From Macrostomum hystrix (lineage: Eukaryota; Platyhelminthes; Macrostomidae), in assembly GCA_950097015.1 (NCBI GenBank), contig CATNEN010000012.1, positions 675,501 to 739,500 of the forward strand: a DNA stretch of 64,000 bases, in the 5' to 3' direction. Position numbers and translations under genes: made by a program. This document shows, piece by piece, positions 31,654 to 45,330 of the stretch. Each line of letters begins with the position of its first letter. Positions within the stretch are counted from its first letter, which is position 1. Under the pieces are notes generated by a model. The model was not told the DNA's origin. It saw nothing but the letters and a program-made list of their open reading frames with translations, and did no database searches.

Positions 31654-34600
31654 TCAGGGCTGTGAAGGCCGCCCAGTCGGCTCCTTGCCCTTCACAGACA
31701 GCAGCTTTTCCTTGTCCAAAGTCTCCAGCAGTTTGGTGAGTTCGCTAGAGCTCAGGCGAAGATTCTCGGAGCCCAGCAGTTCGATCACCTGAGTAGGGAA
31801 TTCCAGTGGGCGTGCGCACTGATAGAGAACTGAATCCTATCTTAATTCTAAAATTAAATAACCCGAAAAATCTTACAGCAATAAAAATCTCGTTAAAATC
31901 TCGAAATTATGCTTTAAGAAAACCAACTTAAAATACTGCTTGTGGGATACCGAAATTGCTTAAGATCCCATGTATGGGATATCGATACAACTCAAGATCC
32001 CATGTATGAAATATCGATACAACTCAAGATCCCACTTATGGGATAGCAATACAACTCAAGATCCCACATATGGGATATCGATAGAACTCAAGATCCCACT
32101 TATGGGATAGCAATACAACTCAAGATCCCACATATGGGATATCGATACAACTCAAGATCCCCCTTATGGGATATCGATACAACTCAAGATCCCATGTATG
32201 AAATATCGATACAACTCAAGATCCCATGTATGAAATATCGATACAACTCAAGATCCCACTTATGGGATAGCAATACAACTCAAGATCCCACATATGGGAT
32301 ATCGATACAACTCAAGATCCCACTTATGGGATAGCAATACAACTCAAGATCCCACATATGGGATATCGATACAACTCAAGATCTCACTTATGGGATATCG
32401 ATACAACTCAAGATCCCACTTATGGGATAGCAATACAACTCAAGATCCCACATATGGGATATCGATACAACTCAAGATCCCACTTATGGGATAGCAATAC
32501 AACTCAAGATCCCACATATGGGATATCGATACAACTCAAGATCCCACTTATGGGATAGCAATACAACTCAAGATCCCACATATGGGATATCGATACAACT
32601 CAAGATCCCATGTATGAAATATCGATACAACTCAAGATCCCATGTATGAAATATCGATACAACTCAAGATCCCACTTATGGGATAGCAATACAACTCAAG
32701 ATCCCACATATGGGATATCGATACAACTCAAGATCCCACTTATGGGATAGCAATACAACTCAAGATCCCACATATGGGATGTCGATACAACTCAAGATCC
32801 CACTTATGGGATATCGATACAACTCAAGATCCCACTTATGGGATAGCAATACAACTCAAGATCCCACATATGGGATATCGATACAACTCAAGATCCCACT
32901 TATGGGATAGCAATACAACTCAAGATCCCACATATGGGATATCGATACAACTCAAGATCCCACTTATGGGGTAGCACCACTTATGGGATAGCAATACAAC
33001 TCAAGATCCCACGTTTGGGATATCGATAAAACTCAGATCCCACATATGGGATATCGATAAAACTCAAGATCCCACTTATGGGATAGCAATACAACTTAAG
33101 ATCCCACATATGGGATATCGATAAAACTCAGATCCCACATATGGGATATCGATAAAACTCAAGATCCCACTTATGGGATAGCAATATAACTTAAGATCCC
33201 ACATATGGGATATCGATACAACTCAAGATTCCACTTGATTTTGAGATACTAATCGAATTTTTTAAGCGACTCGTTTAAACGATCTCATCGCTAGCGATAT
33301 CAAGGCCTCACCTTAACAACGTGTTGCACTTCAATCTTGCCGTCCTTGTCCTCGTCCAGCACCTGCAGGATGCGCTCCCACTTGTCATTGTCCGGCATCT
33401 TCTGCAGCCGTCGCAGGGCTAGCAGAATGTCGTTCATTGACAGCACCTGCTCCCGATGCTTGGCAATCTGGCTGGCCAGCTGGCGCCCCTTCGCCGCCGC
33501 GCCGTCGCTCGAAGACTCGGCGGCGTCGCCGAGCTCAGCATGTGCGCGCTCGGCCTTGTGCAGCCGACGTTCCAGGGCCTCCTTCTCTGAGTAGACCTTG
33601 TCGAACATGCCGTCCATCTCGTGCAGCAGCTCGTCCACTTTGGCCGATAAGAGCTTGGCAGTCTGGGCAGCGGCATTTTGTTAACGGAAGTTTTTAACCT
33701 AAGTCAAATCTGAGAAATCCCAGAAGAAAAGCAAAAAATACAGAAAACAAATGTTAAAAAAATTTTACTAATTGCAGGAGGGCTGCGGGCGAAGGCACAT
33801 CATTTGGTGACACTAGAACTGCAGCCAGCGAGAAGGCAATGGGATTCGCTGACACCTGAGCGCACACGCACACAGATACTGTACTAAGTCATACGCTCAC
33901 ACAGGTGTGTACATCTGCCCTGACTTTCTCAATTCTCATCGTCAGGCAGTGTACACTCTCACTGTGCCTTGGAGGCTGGCCCTCGAGCGGCTGCGCCCCA
34001 AAAAAATGTGCCCCACCGCCGCGGAATCGAGCTGAGGGACCTAGTGCGAGAAACAAACACATTAGACTGCTCTGACACTCACCCCCACGAAACAAATCTA
34101 TAGAACCCCAGAATAATCTTTAGAGTACTAATCACGCTCAGAATCCCAAAATCAATTAAGAAATCCTTAAATCAATCTACGAATCCCAAAATCAACCCAT
34201 AAGTCTCGAACTCGAAGCCCATACAAGCGACACTCACCCGCTTCTCCTCTTTGCTGCGCTCCCGGGTGACTCCGCCAACAACCGGCGCGTCGGCCAGGCC
34301 GCTGAAGTACTCGCTGAGCTCTTCTTTGAGTTCGCGTATCTCCTCTTCGTCTAGCGCCTTGGCCGACACCGCGTCGATTGCCGACTCCAGCGCCTGCAGA
34401 TCAGCGGCTCCGACGTCGATATCAGCGGCGGCGGCGGCGGCGCTAGCTGGCGATGATCGATTGGCGGCAGCAGTCTCGGCCGGATCCACAAGCTCCTCAG
34501 CGAGGCCAGCTGTCGCCTTCTCTTTCGCTTCCTTAGTCTTCTTTGTGGCCTTTTTATCGGCCTCCTCTGACTGGATGGCCCGATCGCGGCTCTTTAACGC

Positions 34601-36610
34601 CTCTAGCCGGATGCGACTGTCGGCCTCGGAGCTAGAGGCCTCGGCGGAGCGCACTGCTGTCTCGGGCAGGCTGCCGATCACCTTGCGCAGCCGCTCCTCG
34701 GTGTCGACGCTGTCCGGGAAGTGCAGCAGTCTGGACAGCAGCAGCAGGGAAGCCGGCACGCTGCGCACCAGGTGCAGGTCCAACCACTGCAGCAGCTGCT
34801 GCCGAAGCCGATCCTCGGAGACGCCCAACGCCGGCATGCCGCGGGCCCGGCAGGCGGCCTGCAGTTCGACAACGTTGAGCCGGTCGACGCCTTCGTCGCG
34901 AATCATCATGTCGTCCGCGTGCAGCTGACGCAGCCGAAGCTCCAACTGAAGCAGGATCATCGCCTTTGAACCGACGGCTGCCATGTCGAGCAGTTTGCAG
35001 ATGGCCACCAGCTGCGGCCGCTCCAGGTTGTCAAGTGTCAGCTCGTCGGCGAACAGCGCCGAGAAGCGCAGGAGCTCGTCTGTGGTGGCGTAACGGCTGG
35101 CCGTGGTGCACTTCTGCATGAAGCGGCGAAAGTCGGCAAGACCCTCGCGACTGGATTTGTCCTGGAAGGGATTTAGAATTCAAGTTGGGATTTCTGAGAA
35201 AAGGCATATTCCGTGAGTTAGGAAAGTTACTGCCAATTTGGATATTTGGTGAATAAGGCATTTCCTGTCAATTAAAATATTTGGTGAATATAGGATTTCC
35301 TACAAATTAGGATATTTGGTGAATGAGGGCTTTCCTGTGAATTGGGATATTTGGTAAATATGGGATTTCCTGAGAATCGGGATATTTGGTGAATAATGGA
35401 TTTCCTAATAATTTGGATATTTGGTGAAGAAGGCATTACCTGTGAATTAAAATATTTTGTGAATAAGGGATTTCCTGAGAATAGGGATATTTGGTGAATA
35501 ATGGATTTCCTAATAATTTGGATATTTGGTGAATAAGGCATTTCCTGTCAATTAAAATTTTTGGTGAATATGGCATTTCCTACAAATTAGGATATTTGGT
35601 GAATGAGGGCTTTCCTGTGAATTGGGATATTCGGTAAATATGGGATTTCCTAAAAATTAGGATATTTTGGTGCATATGGGATTTCCTGAGAATAGGGATA
35701 TTTGGTGAAAATGTGATATCCTGTGAATTGGGATATTTGGTGAAAATGGGATATCCTGTGAATCGGGATATTTGGTGAAAATGGGATATCCTGTGAATCG
35801 GGATATTTGGTGAAAATGGGATATCCTGTGAATTGGAATATTTGGTGAAAATGGGATATCCTGTGAATTGGGATATTAGGTGAACGAGGGAATTGCCGGA
35901 ATTTATGATATTTGGTAATTCGGATACAATCTAAAATTTGGGATTTCTAAACTTTTGGATGTTTAGTAAGCTCTTGTATTTTAGTGATTTGAAAGTTTTT
36001 GAAAGCTAGGAGACTTACTGAGATAGTATCATAAGTTTAATCGCCACGCCACTCACCTTAGCCTGAAAGCCCTCGTACAGAGTCTCCTGCAGAAACTTTG
36101 CCGTTTCCAGTTTAGCCTTGAGCTTAATGCGCAACTTCTCAGCCTCCTTATCCTTCTCCTTGAATGTGCTGGGCAGCATGAAGGGCATGAACTTGAGGTA
36201 GAATGGCAGCAGGAACTCCATGAACGGTATGACAATGAAGAACAAGAATGGCACCATGCGGAACAGGTCGGCCACAGTTCGGACCAGGTGCCGCCTCTCC
36301 CGCCTGGAGATGGTGGCGCCACGCATGTACTTTAGGCTGATGCGCAGAGCGATGCGAGTCTCTAGGGCCAATAGCTTCAGGCCGTTCCAATAGTGCAACA
36401 CTTCATGCCAGATCCGGCTGGCCAGTGACGGCTTCAGGGCTGGCGTCTGCGGCTGCGGCTTGGCCGGCCGGGTCTCCTCGCTGGCCCAGCGGCGGCAGCC
36501 GGTGTGAACATTTCTTAGAAACAAGGCCTGCGGCCTTGGTAAAAGATGAGGCCGGAGAAGCTGCTGCTGCTTTTGCCGCTCCAAATTATTTCGATGCGTT
36601 CCCGAGCTCA
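31654..36610 (-). CDS. LETM1: LETM1 mitochondrial inner-membrane protein
   Basis: Mitochondrial K+/H+ (or Ca2+/H+) exchanger or ribosome-anchoring factor of the inner membrane. Minus-strand exons: 36057-36610, 34238-35161, 33312-33662 and 31654-31788, with all later junctions in phase 0. A presequence-like start (PRPQALFLRNVHTGCRRWAS) precedes the single membrane segment (MVPFLFFIVIPFMEFLLPFY) and LPSTF. The ribosome-binding-like LETM domain follows: FADELTLDNLERPQLVAICK, EELQAACRARGMPALG-type helices (VVELQAACRARGMPALGVSE) and LLLLSRLLHFPD. Then come Lys/Glu-rich and Ala-rich linkers, a coiled coil and one EF-hand (DEDKDGKIEVQHV). The initiator ATG is missing: the reading frame is closed upstream by TAG at about 36653 with no ATG, and CAG just before 36610 fits an acceptor, so a short 5' exon lies farther upstream. 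Two introns carry arrays. Confidence 0.92.
31962..33235. repeat. 32-bp intronic minisatellite with a unit hairpin
   Basis: About 40 copies containing ATCCCACTTATGGGATA and CAATACAACTCAAG. Each unit has the dyad ATCCCA-NNNN-TGGGAT; two alternating unit types (GATAGCAAT and GATATCGAT) create a 64-bp superperiod. It fills LETM1 intron 31789-33311. Confidence 0.95.
33663..34237 (-). other. LETM1 intron without an array
   Basis: 575-bp intron, mixed sequence, no repeat or embedded gene recognised. Confidence 0.75.
35178..35905. repeat. About 31-bp degenerate intronic minisatellite
   Basis: About 23 copies marked by GGATATTTGGTGAATA and GGGATTTCCTGTGAATT, the most divergent array in the window and so probably older. 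Inside LETM1 intron 35162-36056. Confidence 0.9.
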
Positions 36611-36611
36611 C

Positions 36612-38215
36612 TGAGATGTGCCGGCTGGAACAGTATACAAAGCAAGGTTGCTAGCTGATTTTAATACAAACAAAATAATACAAAACCAAATGCTGTCAAG
36701 CACATTTTAGACTTTATTATATCGTTGGAATTAATGATATAGGGTATGAAATCTCAAGCACAAATAAATGCTTACCATAAAGAAAGTCCCATACCAAATC
36801 TTTGAAGGCAAAGTCTGTTTCCATTTCTGAGAACAACATAGTTCATTTTGTCACTGAAATGAAAAAATTGAAAATAAAATAACAGTTTATTGAAAAAAAA
36901 TAAAAGAAAAAATGCTATTAGTTCTGATGAATAAAAAATTCCTCAATTCTGAAAAAGTATAATAATTAGGTAGCTACATAAAAACATTACAACCCTATAA
37001 TTTTATAAGCATGCTGTCTTCTAAATATGTATCACCCATTTGATTTTTGCCTAAGACATTGAATTCCTTGAATCATGTAAGAATAATTGAACAATTAACA
37101 ATATCAAATTGCCAAATGAAACCCGAATCCTAACATATTAAAAAGTATTAAGCCAAACAGGGGTAAGTCAGTTTTTTAACAATAGTTATTTAAAGCCTTT
37201 GACACAAAAAATACATATTTATAGCTAGTCTGTCTAAAATTTCAAGAGTGAAATACTGTCTAGTAACTATTTTTTTAATTGACAAAAATGCTAAGTTTTG
37301 TTTTCTAATCCACTAACCACAATTCTTCGCTATTTGAAAATGTGTAAAATGTGAGCAAATATAGGGCTAATATAGGGTGGCACATATAAAACAACTGTAG
37401 AACATTTGCTTGTTCCTATGACACATTCTATTCACTCATATTACATGATACCCTACAAATAAATATCATATTTTGGGGATCAGATTATAAAATTGATGAA
37501 AAATATGTTGAGTTTTGTTCAGACAAAGAAACATACAAAAATACCTACCATATCTTTTACATAGATCATAGGGATCATAAAACAAAAGGCCCAGGTTTAA
37601 TAGGACTAATCCAAGAGGATTGTAAATGAACTAATTACATTACTAGTTAGTGCCTACAAAACTGCTATATAAAAATATATAGCTGTCTGAGACTGAATAT
37701 AAAGCAAGGAGGTCAGACTAAAAATGATATTTTATTTGATTAAAAGCATTGAAGATGCAGCTCTATAGAAGACTGCCTACTCTAGAGATTCTCTACAAAA
37801 ATGTTTTTTTAGAAAAACATAACTTTTAAGGCCTGGCTAGCACACACAAAAAAGAAAACGAGTAATCAAAACAGCTTTACATAGATAGGCCTACTTCTGA
37901 TGCTTCAATGTGAAAATGGCCACATATAAAATGGCCTCAAAAAACTATTATCAGATTATCTAATATTGGGAAAATTAACTGGCCAAAATTTAACTGTGTA
38001 ATATGCAATATTTAGGCCTAATAAATGTTAGACACTTAAATGTGTCCAAAACATCATAATTCATTATGATGCAACCATAAATAGGCCTCGTAATATAATT
38101 CTTGGCAGCATATTTTTTGCTATTTTATTTTACAGGGTGTAGCCCGGCAAGGTCATAAGGAAATAAATATTTAAATTGAAAAAATACCACAACACAAGTA
38201 GCTTCATGTGTTACG
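36612..38215. other. AT-rich region upstream of LETM1
   Basis: AT-rich DNA with no array. It should contain the undetected first exon of LETM1, but no convincing ATG-donor combination can be picked out. Confidence 0.4.
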
Positions 38216-38468
38216 GGTAATGTATCATCAACCAAACAAGAATGTGTATTTTTTTAACTTCAAACCTAAGCTACAGATTTTCTATTTAAGATATGATGAA
38301 AAATCAAAAGCCAAGTTATAGAATACAGTTACATCTTTCTAAAAAGTATCAGCTTTGGCTATTTTATCAAATAGAAAAAAGTTATTCCTGCTTTTTATCT
38401 AAAACCAAAAAATGATTTTCATGTACCTATCTTCAAACCAAACAGAGAATTTGATGTTTGGTTTTACA

Positions 38469-39425
38469 GATCCTAGACACTTCGTCATCTTACAACTTTG
38501 TCATCTTACAACTTCATCATCCACTTGGAAGGTAGGACACTTCGTCATCCAGCCAATTGGCATGCTTTAAAGTTTGGTCAGTTCGTCATCTACTAATAAC
38601 AAATAAGCAATTAAGTTCGTCATCAATAAAGTGGTAACAGGACGATTCGGTAACAGACAATTCGGTAACAGACAGTTCGGTAACACCACAGGACAGTTCA
38701 GTAACACCACAGGACAGTTCGGTAACATATCAAGGGACAGTTCGGTAACAATTGATTAAACTGGATCGGAAGGGTTTTTGCGAAATTATTTTATGTTTAG
38801 TTTGGTAAAGTTACAAAGTAAAGTCAATAGCACTTCGAACCATATTTAGCTTTTCGAAATATGAGTATGAGGTTGCATTTTGCATGTTACATATTTCACA
38901 TTTGGGCGTCAAATAGCGACAATGTACCGTCATCAAGTCATTCATACAGTCATCAAGTGAGGCCAAATTTCGTGTGATCACACAATTTGCACTAATTTTT
39001 CATCCCTTTGTACATCCCTTTGAACGAGCCTTTACCCTACTTGCACACTCTAAATGACATGTCAGTTTCAGATACATCAGTAACATCAGTCAGTTGTGTC
39101 CTAGCAACGATAGTAGATACATTGTTAGAACAAACCTAGATTCAATAAAGTGAGGGTGGGGTGGTGGGGCAGAGTCACACACTTCACGTCTTAAAATGCC
39201 AAAAAGAGGTGTCAAAACTGATTTCATTATAAGAGTTGAAAGAAAGGTGCCAACACTATGTGAGGAGGTGGGGAGGGGTGGTTCTGTTCTAACTTTGAAA
39301 ACTTATTGTTTTATATATGACGAAGTGTCCACAAGTCTAAGTCTCTTCATCATCCACCCTCTGAGATATTGGACAGATCGTCATCTGGATGACGAAGTTG
39401 TAAGATGACGAAGTGTCCAGGTACC
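38469..39425. mobile_element. 9-bp-TSD MITE (MULE-like), copy 1, itself interrupted
   Basis: Ends: GATCCTAGACACTTCGTCAT at the left, and the right end reads GGTACCTGGACACTTCGTCA on the opposite strand. It is flanked by the direct repeat GGTTTTACA (38460-38468 and 39426-39434). Subterminal CTTCGTCATC motifs occur repeatedly in both orientations. Compared with copy 2 it carries a 519-bp insertion (38634-39152). A 9-bp duplication is typical of Mutator-like elements. Confidence 0.82.
38634..39152. mobile_element. Insertion inside MITE copy 1
   Basis: Bounded by the direct repeat TCAATAAAGTG (38623-38633 and 39142-39152), present once in copy 2. Its left part has repeated GGACAGTTCGGTAACA motifs; the right part has CGTCATCAAGT-like motifs. 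No terminal inverted repeat is evident, so the element class is unknown. Confidence 0.65.
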
Positions 39426-39825
39426 GGTTTTACAATTTGAGTGAGTGGTTTAATCTTATTTTAAGGAGTGAACTATCATGAAGTATGTAATTTGAAAGCA
39501 TTTTTCATGCTCTATAAATAACTACATTTATGGTCATTTAATTGGCAAGCAACCACATACAATCTTCGTCTAAAGTACATACTGAAAAAATGTTGTTAAA
39601 AAGTATGCTTTTGCAATAAAAATTTCTACTGAAACATCAATATCTTTCTTTCCTCTTAATGCTTCATTGCACATCATGCCTCAGCTTGTAGATAATTTCT
39701 TCAACTTTCAAATTAGTTGTTCTGTGAAACACAATAGCTTGTTTCTGTCTTGCATGAGACCAAGGAAGAAGTCAAAATTCTTGTTCGGTTTTGAAGATAC
39801 ACTGTTCGGTTGATGATACATTACC

Positions 39826-41340
39826 TCTACTGTTGATAAAATTATATGCCATTGTTTATCGGATGGTAATTATGGTCGCGTCATAAGCGTGGCCGTTGTA
39901 TCGTCTGGCCATTTTATTTTTTTGGTACATTTAGCGCTGTACAGCTTTTTAAGCAACTCATACTGTTGGCCAACTGATGTTACAGAGGAAGGTCAATATC
40001 GCCTTGCTGTTTTCCACGAAAAAAACAAGCACGTTGTCGAATTATAGTTTTAGTTTTTGTAAGTGAGTAACACATTGTATATCTATCAAATTTTCTATAT
40101 GAAACGTCCGAATTGGAGAATGCCTCTAGTAAATCTTTATGAAGGGTAAATGTAAACATGTTGTTTTACTTTCGCAAGTTTAAAACTTTGTTCACGTCGA
40201 TGGCCGCGCAGGGTTCGCATAAATCACAAATTATCACTCGCTCAGATTTTGAATAAGCGTATCAGCCAATTAAAGTTTCAAACATCCAGTAGAAATCACA
40301 TGATACTGCATGTTGCTATGCAGTTGGCCTCAAGTAACTGCAAAGACAACCAAGCAGAAGAGATGTGGCTGGGCTCCATTTTCTCTGAAGCAAGGAGTTC
40401 TATTTTACACGATAAAATTTGAAACGTTTAAAATAAAGAAAGACCAGATAAGAAAGACTTTGGTAATTTAGTATGGTGGTATACTATCTAATAATTTTAT
40501 TTTTGTATCTTAACGGAAAGAACAACTGGATTAAATATTATTTTGCTAATTGATCTATTAGATATTAAGCCGAATCGGATTAGCGCCGCCGATATAAAAG
40601 TAAGTAGCCGCTGTTTCGTTTCATTTTGAACCGTTAATCCACATGAACAGTGCGCTAATTAACAAGTCACTAGATTTTAATTAGAAATGATACAACTTTT
40701 TGTTGGCATTCGGTAAAACGACGGTTGTGCAAAAGTTACGGAAAGTTGGCATGAAATCTTCATTTTTCATTGCTTTTGATGCAACGTAAAAATGAACTGA
40801 ATTTATAGGGAGTGTTTTTAGAGGGAGATTTTATGTTTGATTCTCCGCGCAATAACTGCAGCTGTGCCACTGGCTGTACATCCGGGTCCAAACTCGGTTA
40901 GGTGGAACTTTTATTTCTCCATCTTGATTTTAAACTAATCCATTTAAATAAAGACAGAAAGCTAACTTGCCTAACAATTTTGATTGCATGTTTGCTAGCT
41001 GATGTAGAGTTTTAACCTATCTGGATTGTTTTAAACAAGAATCGATCACTGCAAACAAAGTAGTGTACACGATTATGACGAATCAAAAAGGAAAAAATTA
41101 AGCCGTGATTTCGTAAATAAAAGGACAACACAGAATTAAACACGAGATAGTAGGCTAGGTAGCGTAGATTCAAAAAAGGAATCTTTCCATGTAAATAAAG
41201 CGAATAAATTCGTTAGGAAAGCACAACATTGAAATTCTTTTCTCTATAAGAAGTTGTATAGAAGAGTAATTAACAGAAAGAGCGAACTCGCTTTGAATAT
41301 ATAATACTAAAGAACCAGACTGGAGTTGTAATAACAGTTA
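39826..41340. other. AT-rich intergenic region with retroelement-like relic copy 2
   Basis: No gene recognised. At 40856-40910 is a copy of the dispersed sequence containing GTGCCACTGGCTGTACATCC. The remainder shows no array. Confidence 0.4.
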
Positions 41341-41567
41341 ATCAAAAGTATAATAGATTACATTTGATAGCTAGGCCTCTACAGCAGTGAAAATACAAAA
41401 CATACTGCAGTAACGCAAGAGCACTTTTACACGAAACATTAAATTTTCCAGTGAATTTGTACTCAGTATTCCGGCTTTTTACAATATTTCGTAATCCTCT
41501 AGAAGTCGTGTTTCTAAGTAGCCGAGTCAACTGCCTGACTATGAAATATTTGCAGATAGCATTGTGC

Positions 41568-43716
<2,149 letters not shown>

Positions 43717-43997
43717 TCAAGCTGCAATAAAAGTTTGTCATTTGTTAGATGTTATGATGTCATTTTGTCATTTGTTATGACACATTTTTTAATGTGTCAT
43801 AAACAACCCAATTCGAATCTGAGTATAAACAGAGTAACCTAGCATAACTTAACATAATAAATAAGCAATAATTTAAGTTATGCTCGTGAAAAAACTCAGT
43901 TCCTTAACTAAAAAATTCAAATATCCTAAGAAGTATGCTACCATTTAACTAGAAGGATTCAAGTTGATTATTAAGAGTTATCTCATATGTACAAGGG

Positions 43998-45327
43998 TAC
44001 CACAAAAGTCCATGTACTTTTTTAACTTCAGCCATTTCTGGCCAATCAGAAATATTCTGAATGTGGCAGTTTAAAAGAAAATGATCTGCCTGTGAAAATC
44101 ACTTGTTGTTTATTCATATATATTGGCATTCTCAAGATATTTTACTTCTAGTGCCCCACCCCCTGTACTACTTCTACAAAGTGCTATAGACAACAGCTTT
44201 AAATTTGACATCTACTTCAATGAAACATCTATAATGGTTTGAAACAGAAAGGACAGTAAAAATTTATCATCAACTTTGTCCTGAGGCTTCTTTATGTAGT
44301 CGCCACCACACTGCACACACTTTCTGTCATTGGGTGTGCATATCATCAATGGTATTGGCAAAATCTAAGTGCTGCATCTCATGAAAAAGAACTTAGCAAG
44401 TCAAAGCCTTAAGATCCCCACAACAAGAAAATATTTGTCCACACAGAAGCTTCATTTTTGGGATGATGGTGAAGTCAGCTGGTGACTAGGCCTAATGTGG
44501 AGAGTAAGGTGGGTGTGAGAGCAGCTTGAAGATGGTCTGCTCAATCATCTCCACTGTCTTCCTGGCCATGTAGAGGCAGTATTATGGGATCCTAGACACT
44601 TCGTCATCCACTTGGAAGGTAGGACACTTCGTCATCCAGCCAATTGGCATGCTTTAAAGTTTGGTCAGTTCGTCATCTACTAATAACAAGCAATCAAGTT
44701 TGTCATCAATAAAGTGAGGGTGGGGTGGTGGGGCAGAGGTGTGAACACACTTCACACTCTAAATTGTCAAAAAATGTGTCAAAACTGATTTCATTATAAG
44801 AGTTGAAAGATAGGTGCCAACACGATGTGAGGAGGGGTGGGGAAGGGTGGTTCTGTTCTAACTTTAAAAACTTTTGTTTTATAGATGACATGTCCACAAG
44901 TATAAGTCGCTTCGTCATCCACCCTCTGAGATATTGGGCAGATCATCATCTGGATGACGAAGTTGTAAGATTACAAAGTGTCCAGGTACTGTATTATGGT
45001 ATTGTCATGGTGATTAAAGTATGGCTTGAGTTTCTGTGTTGTGGCACAATAGTGTTCAGCATTGCTTGTTTGTCTATCTTCCAAGAACTCGATTGTGAGT
45101 GGGCCACATCAATCAAAGGAAATTGTCATCAAGATTTTCTTAGAGTGCTTGTTGCAGTGAGCCAAGTACCCTGCCTTATATCATAGAGATAACAAAGTGT
45201 CTACAAGTCTTGGTCCCTATGTTTTCCATCCTCTTAGACCCTGGACACTTCGTTATCCAGATGACGAAAAGGTAGATGACAATTTTTTTACAGGAAGTAA
45301 AAAAGTCCCTGAGGCTTGACCAATGTA
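43998..45327 (-). pseudogene. Degenerate mariner-family transposon relic
   Basis: The minus strand shows eroded Tc1/mariner transposase signatures: LLSHPPYSP followed by stops and SPADFTIIPKMK, then CVQCGGDYIKK near the C-terminus (about 44290). The ends are related inverted sequences (AAAAGTCCATGTACTTTTTT on the left; GGGACTTTTTTACTTCC on the opposite strand at the right) next to TA. Interrupted by MITE copy 2, so it is older than that insertion. A further MITE-like fragment lies at about 45187-45285. Confidence 0.7.
44588..44990. mobile_element. 9-bp-TSD MITE (MULE-like), copy 2
   Basis: 403-bp uninterrupted copy of the same family as 38469-39425, flanked by GTATTATGG (44579-44587 and 44991-44999). 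The ends match copy 1 and the interior is highly similar. No coding capacity. Confidence 0.88.
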
Positions 45328-45330
45328 TAA

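Larger units (their letters stand above)
38216..39825. mobile_element. Outer DNA transposon-like element with 23-bp inverted ends
   Basis: The left end 38216-38238 (GGTAATGTATCATCAACC...) matches the reverse complement of 39803-39825 at 22 of 23 positions. About 640 bp of non-coding sequence remain once the nested MITE is removed. No target-site duplication is convincing and no transposase is present. Confidence 0.6.

Noticed and set aside
31962-33235. CRISPR-like array of palindromic repeats
   Set aside because: Units are contiguous with no unique spacers, in a eukaryotic intron; it is a minisatellite.
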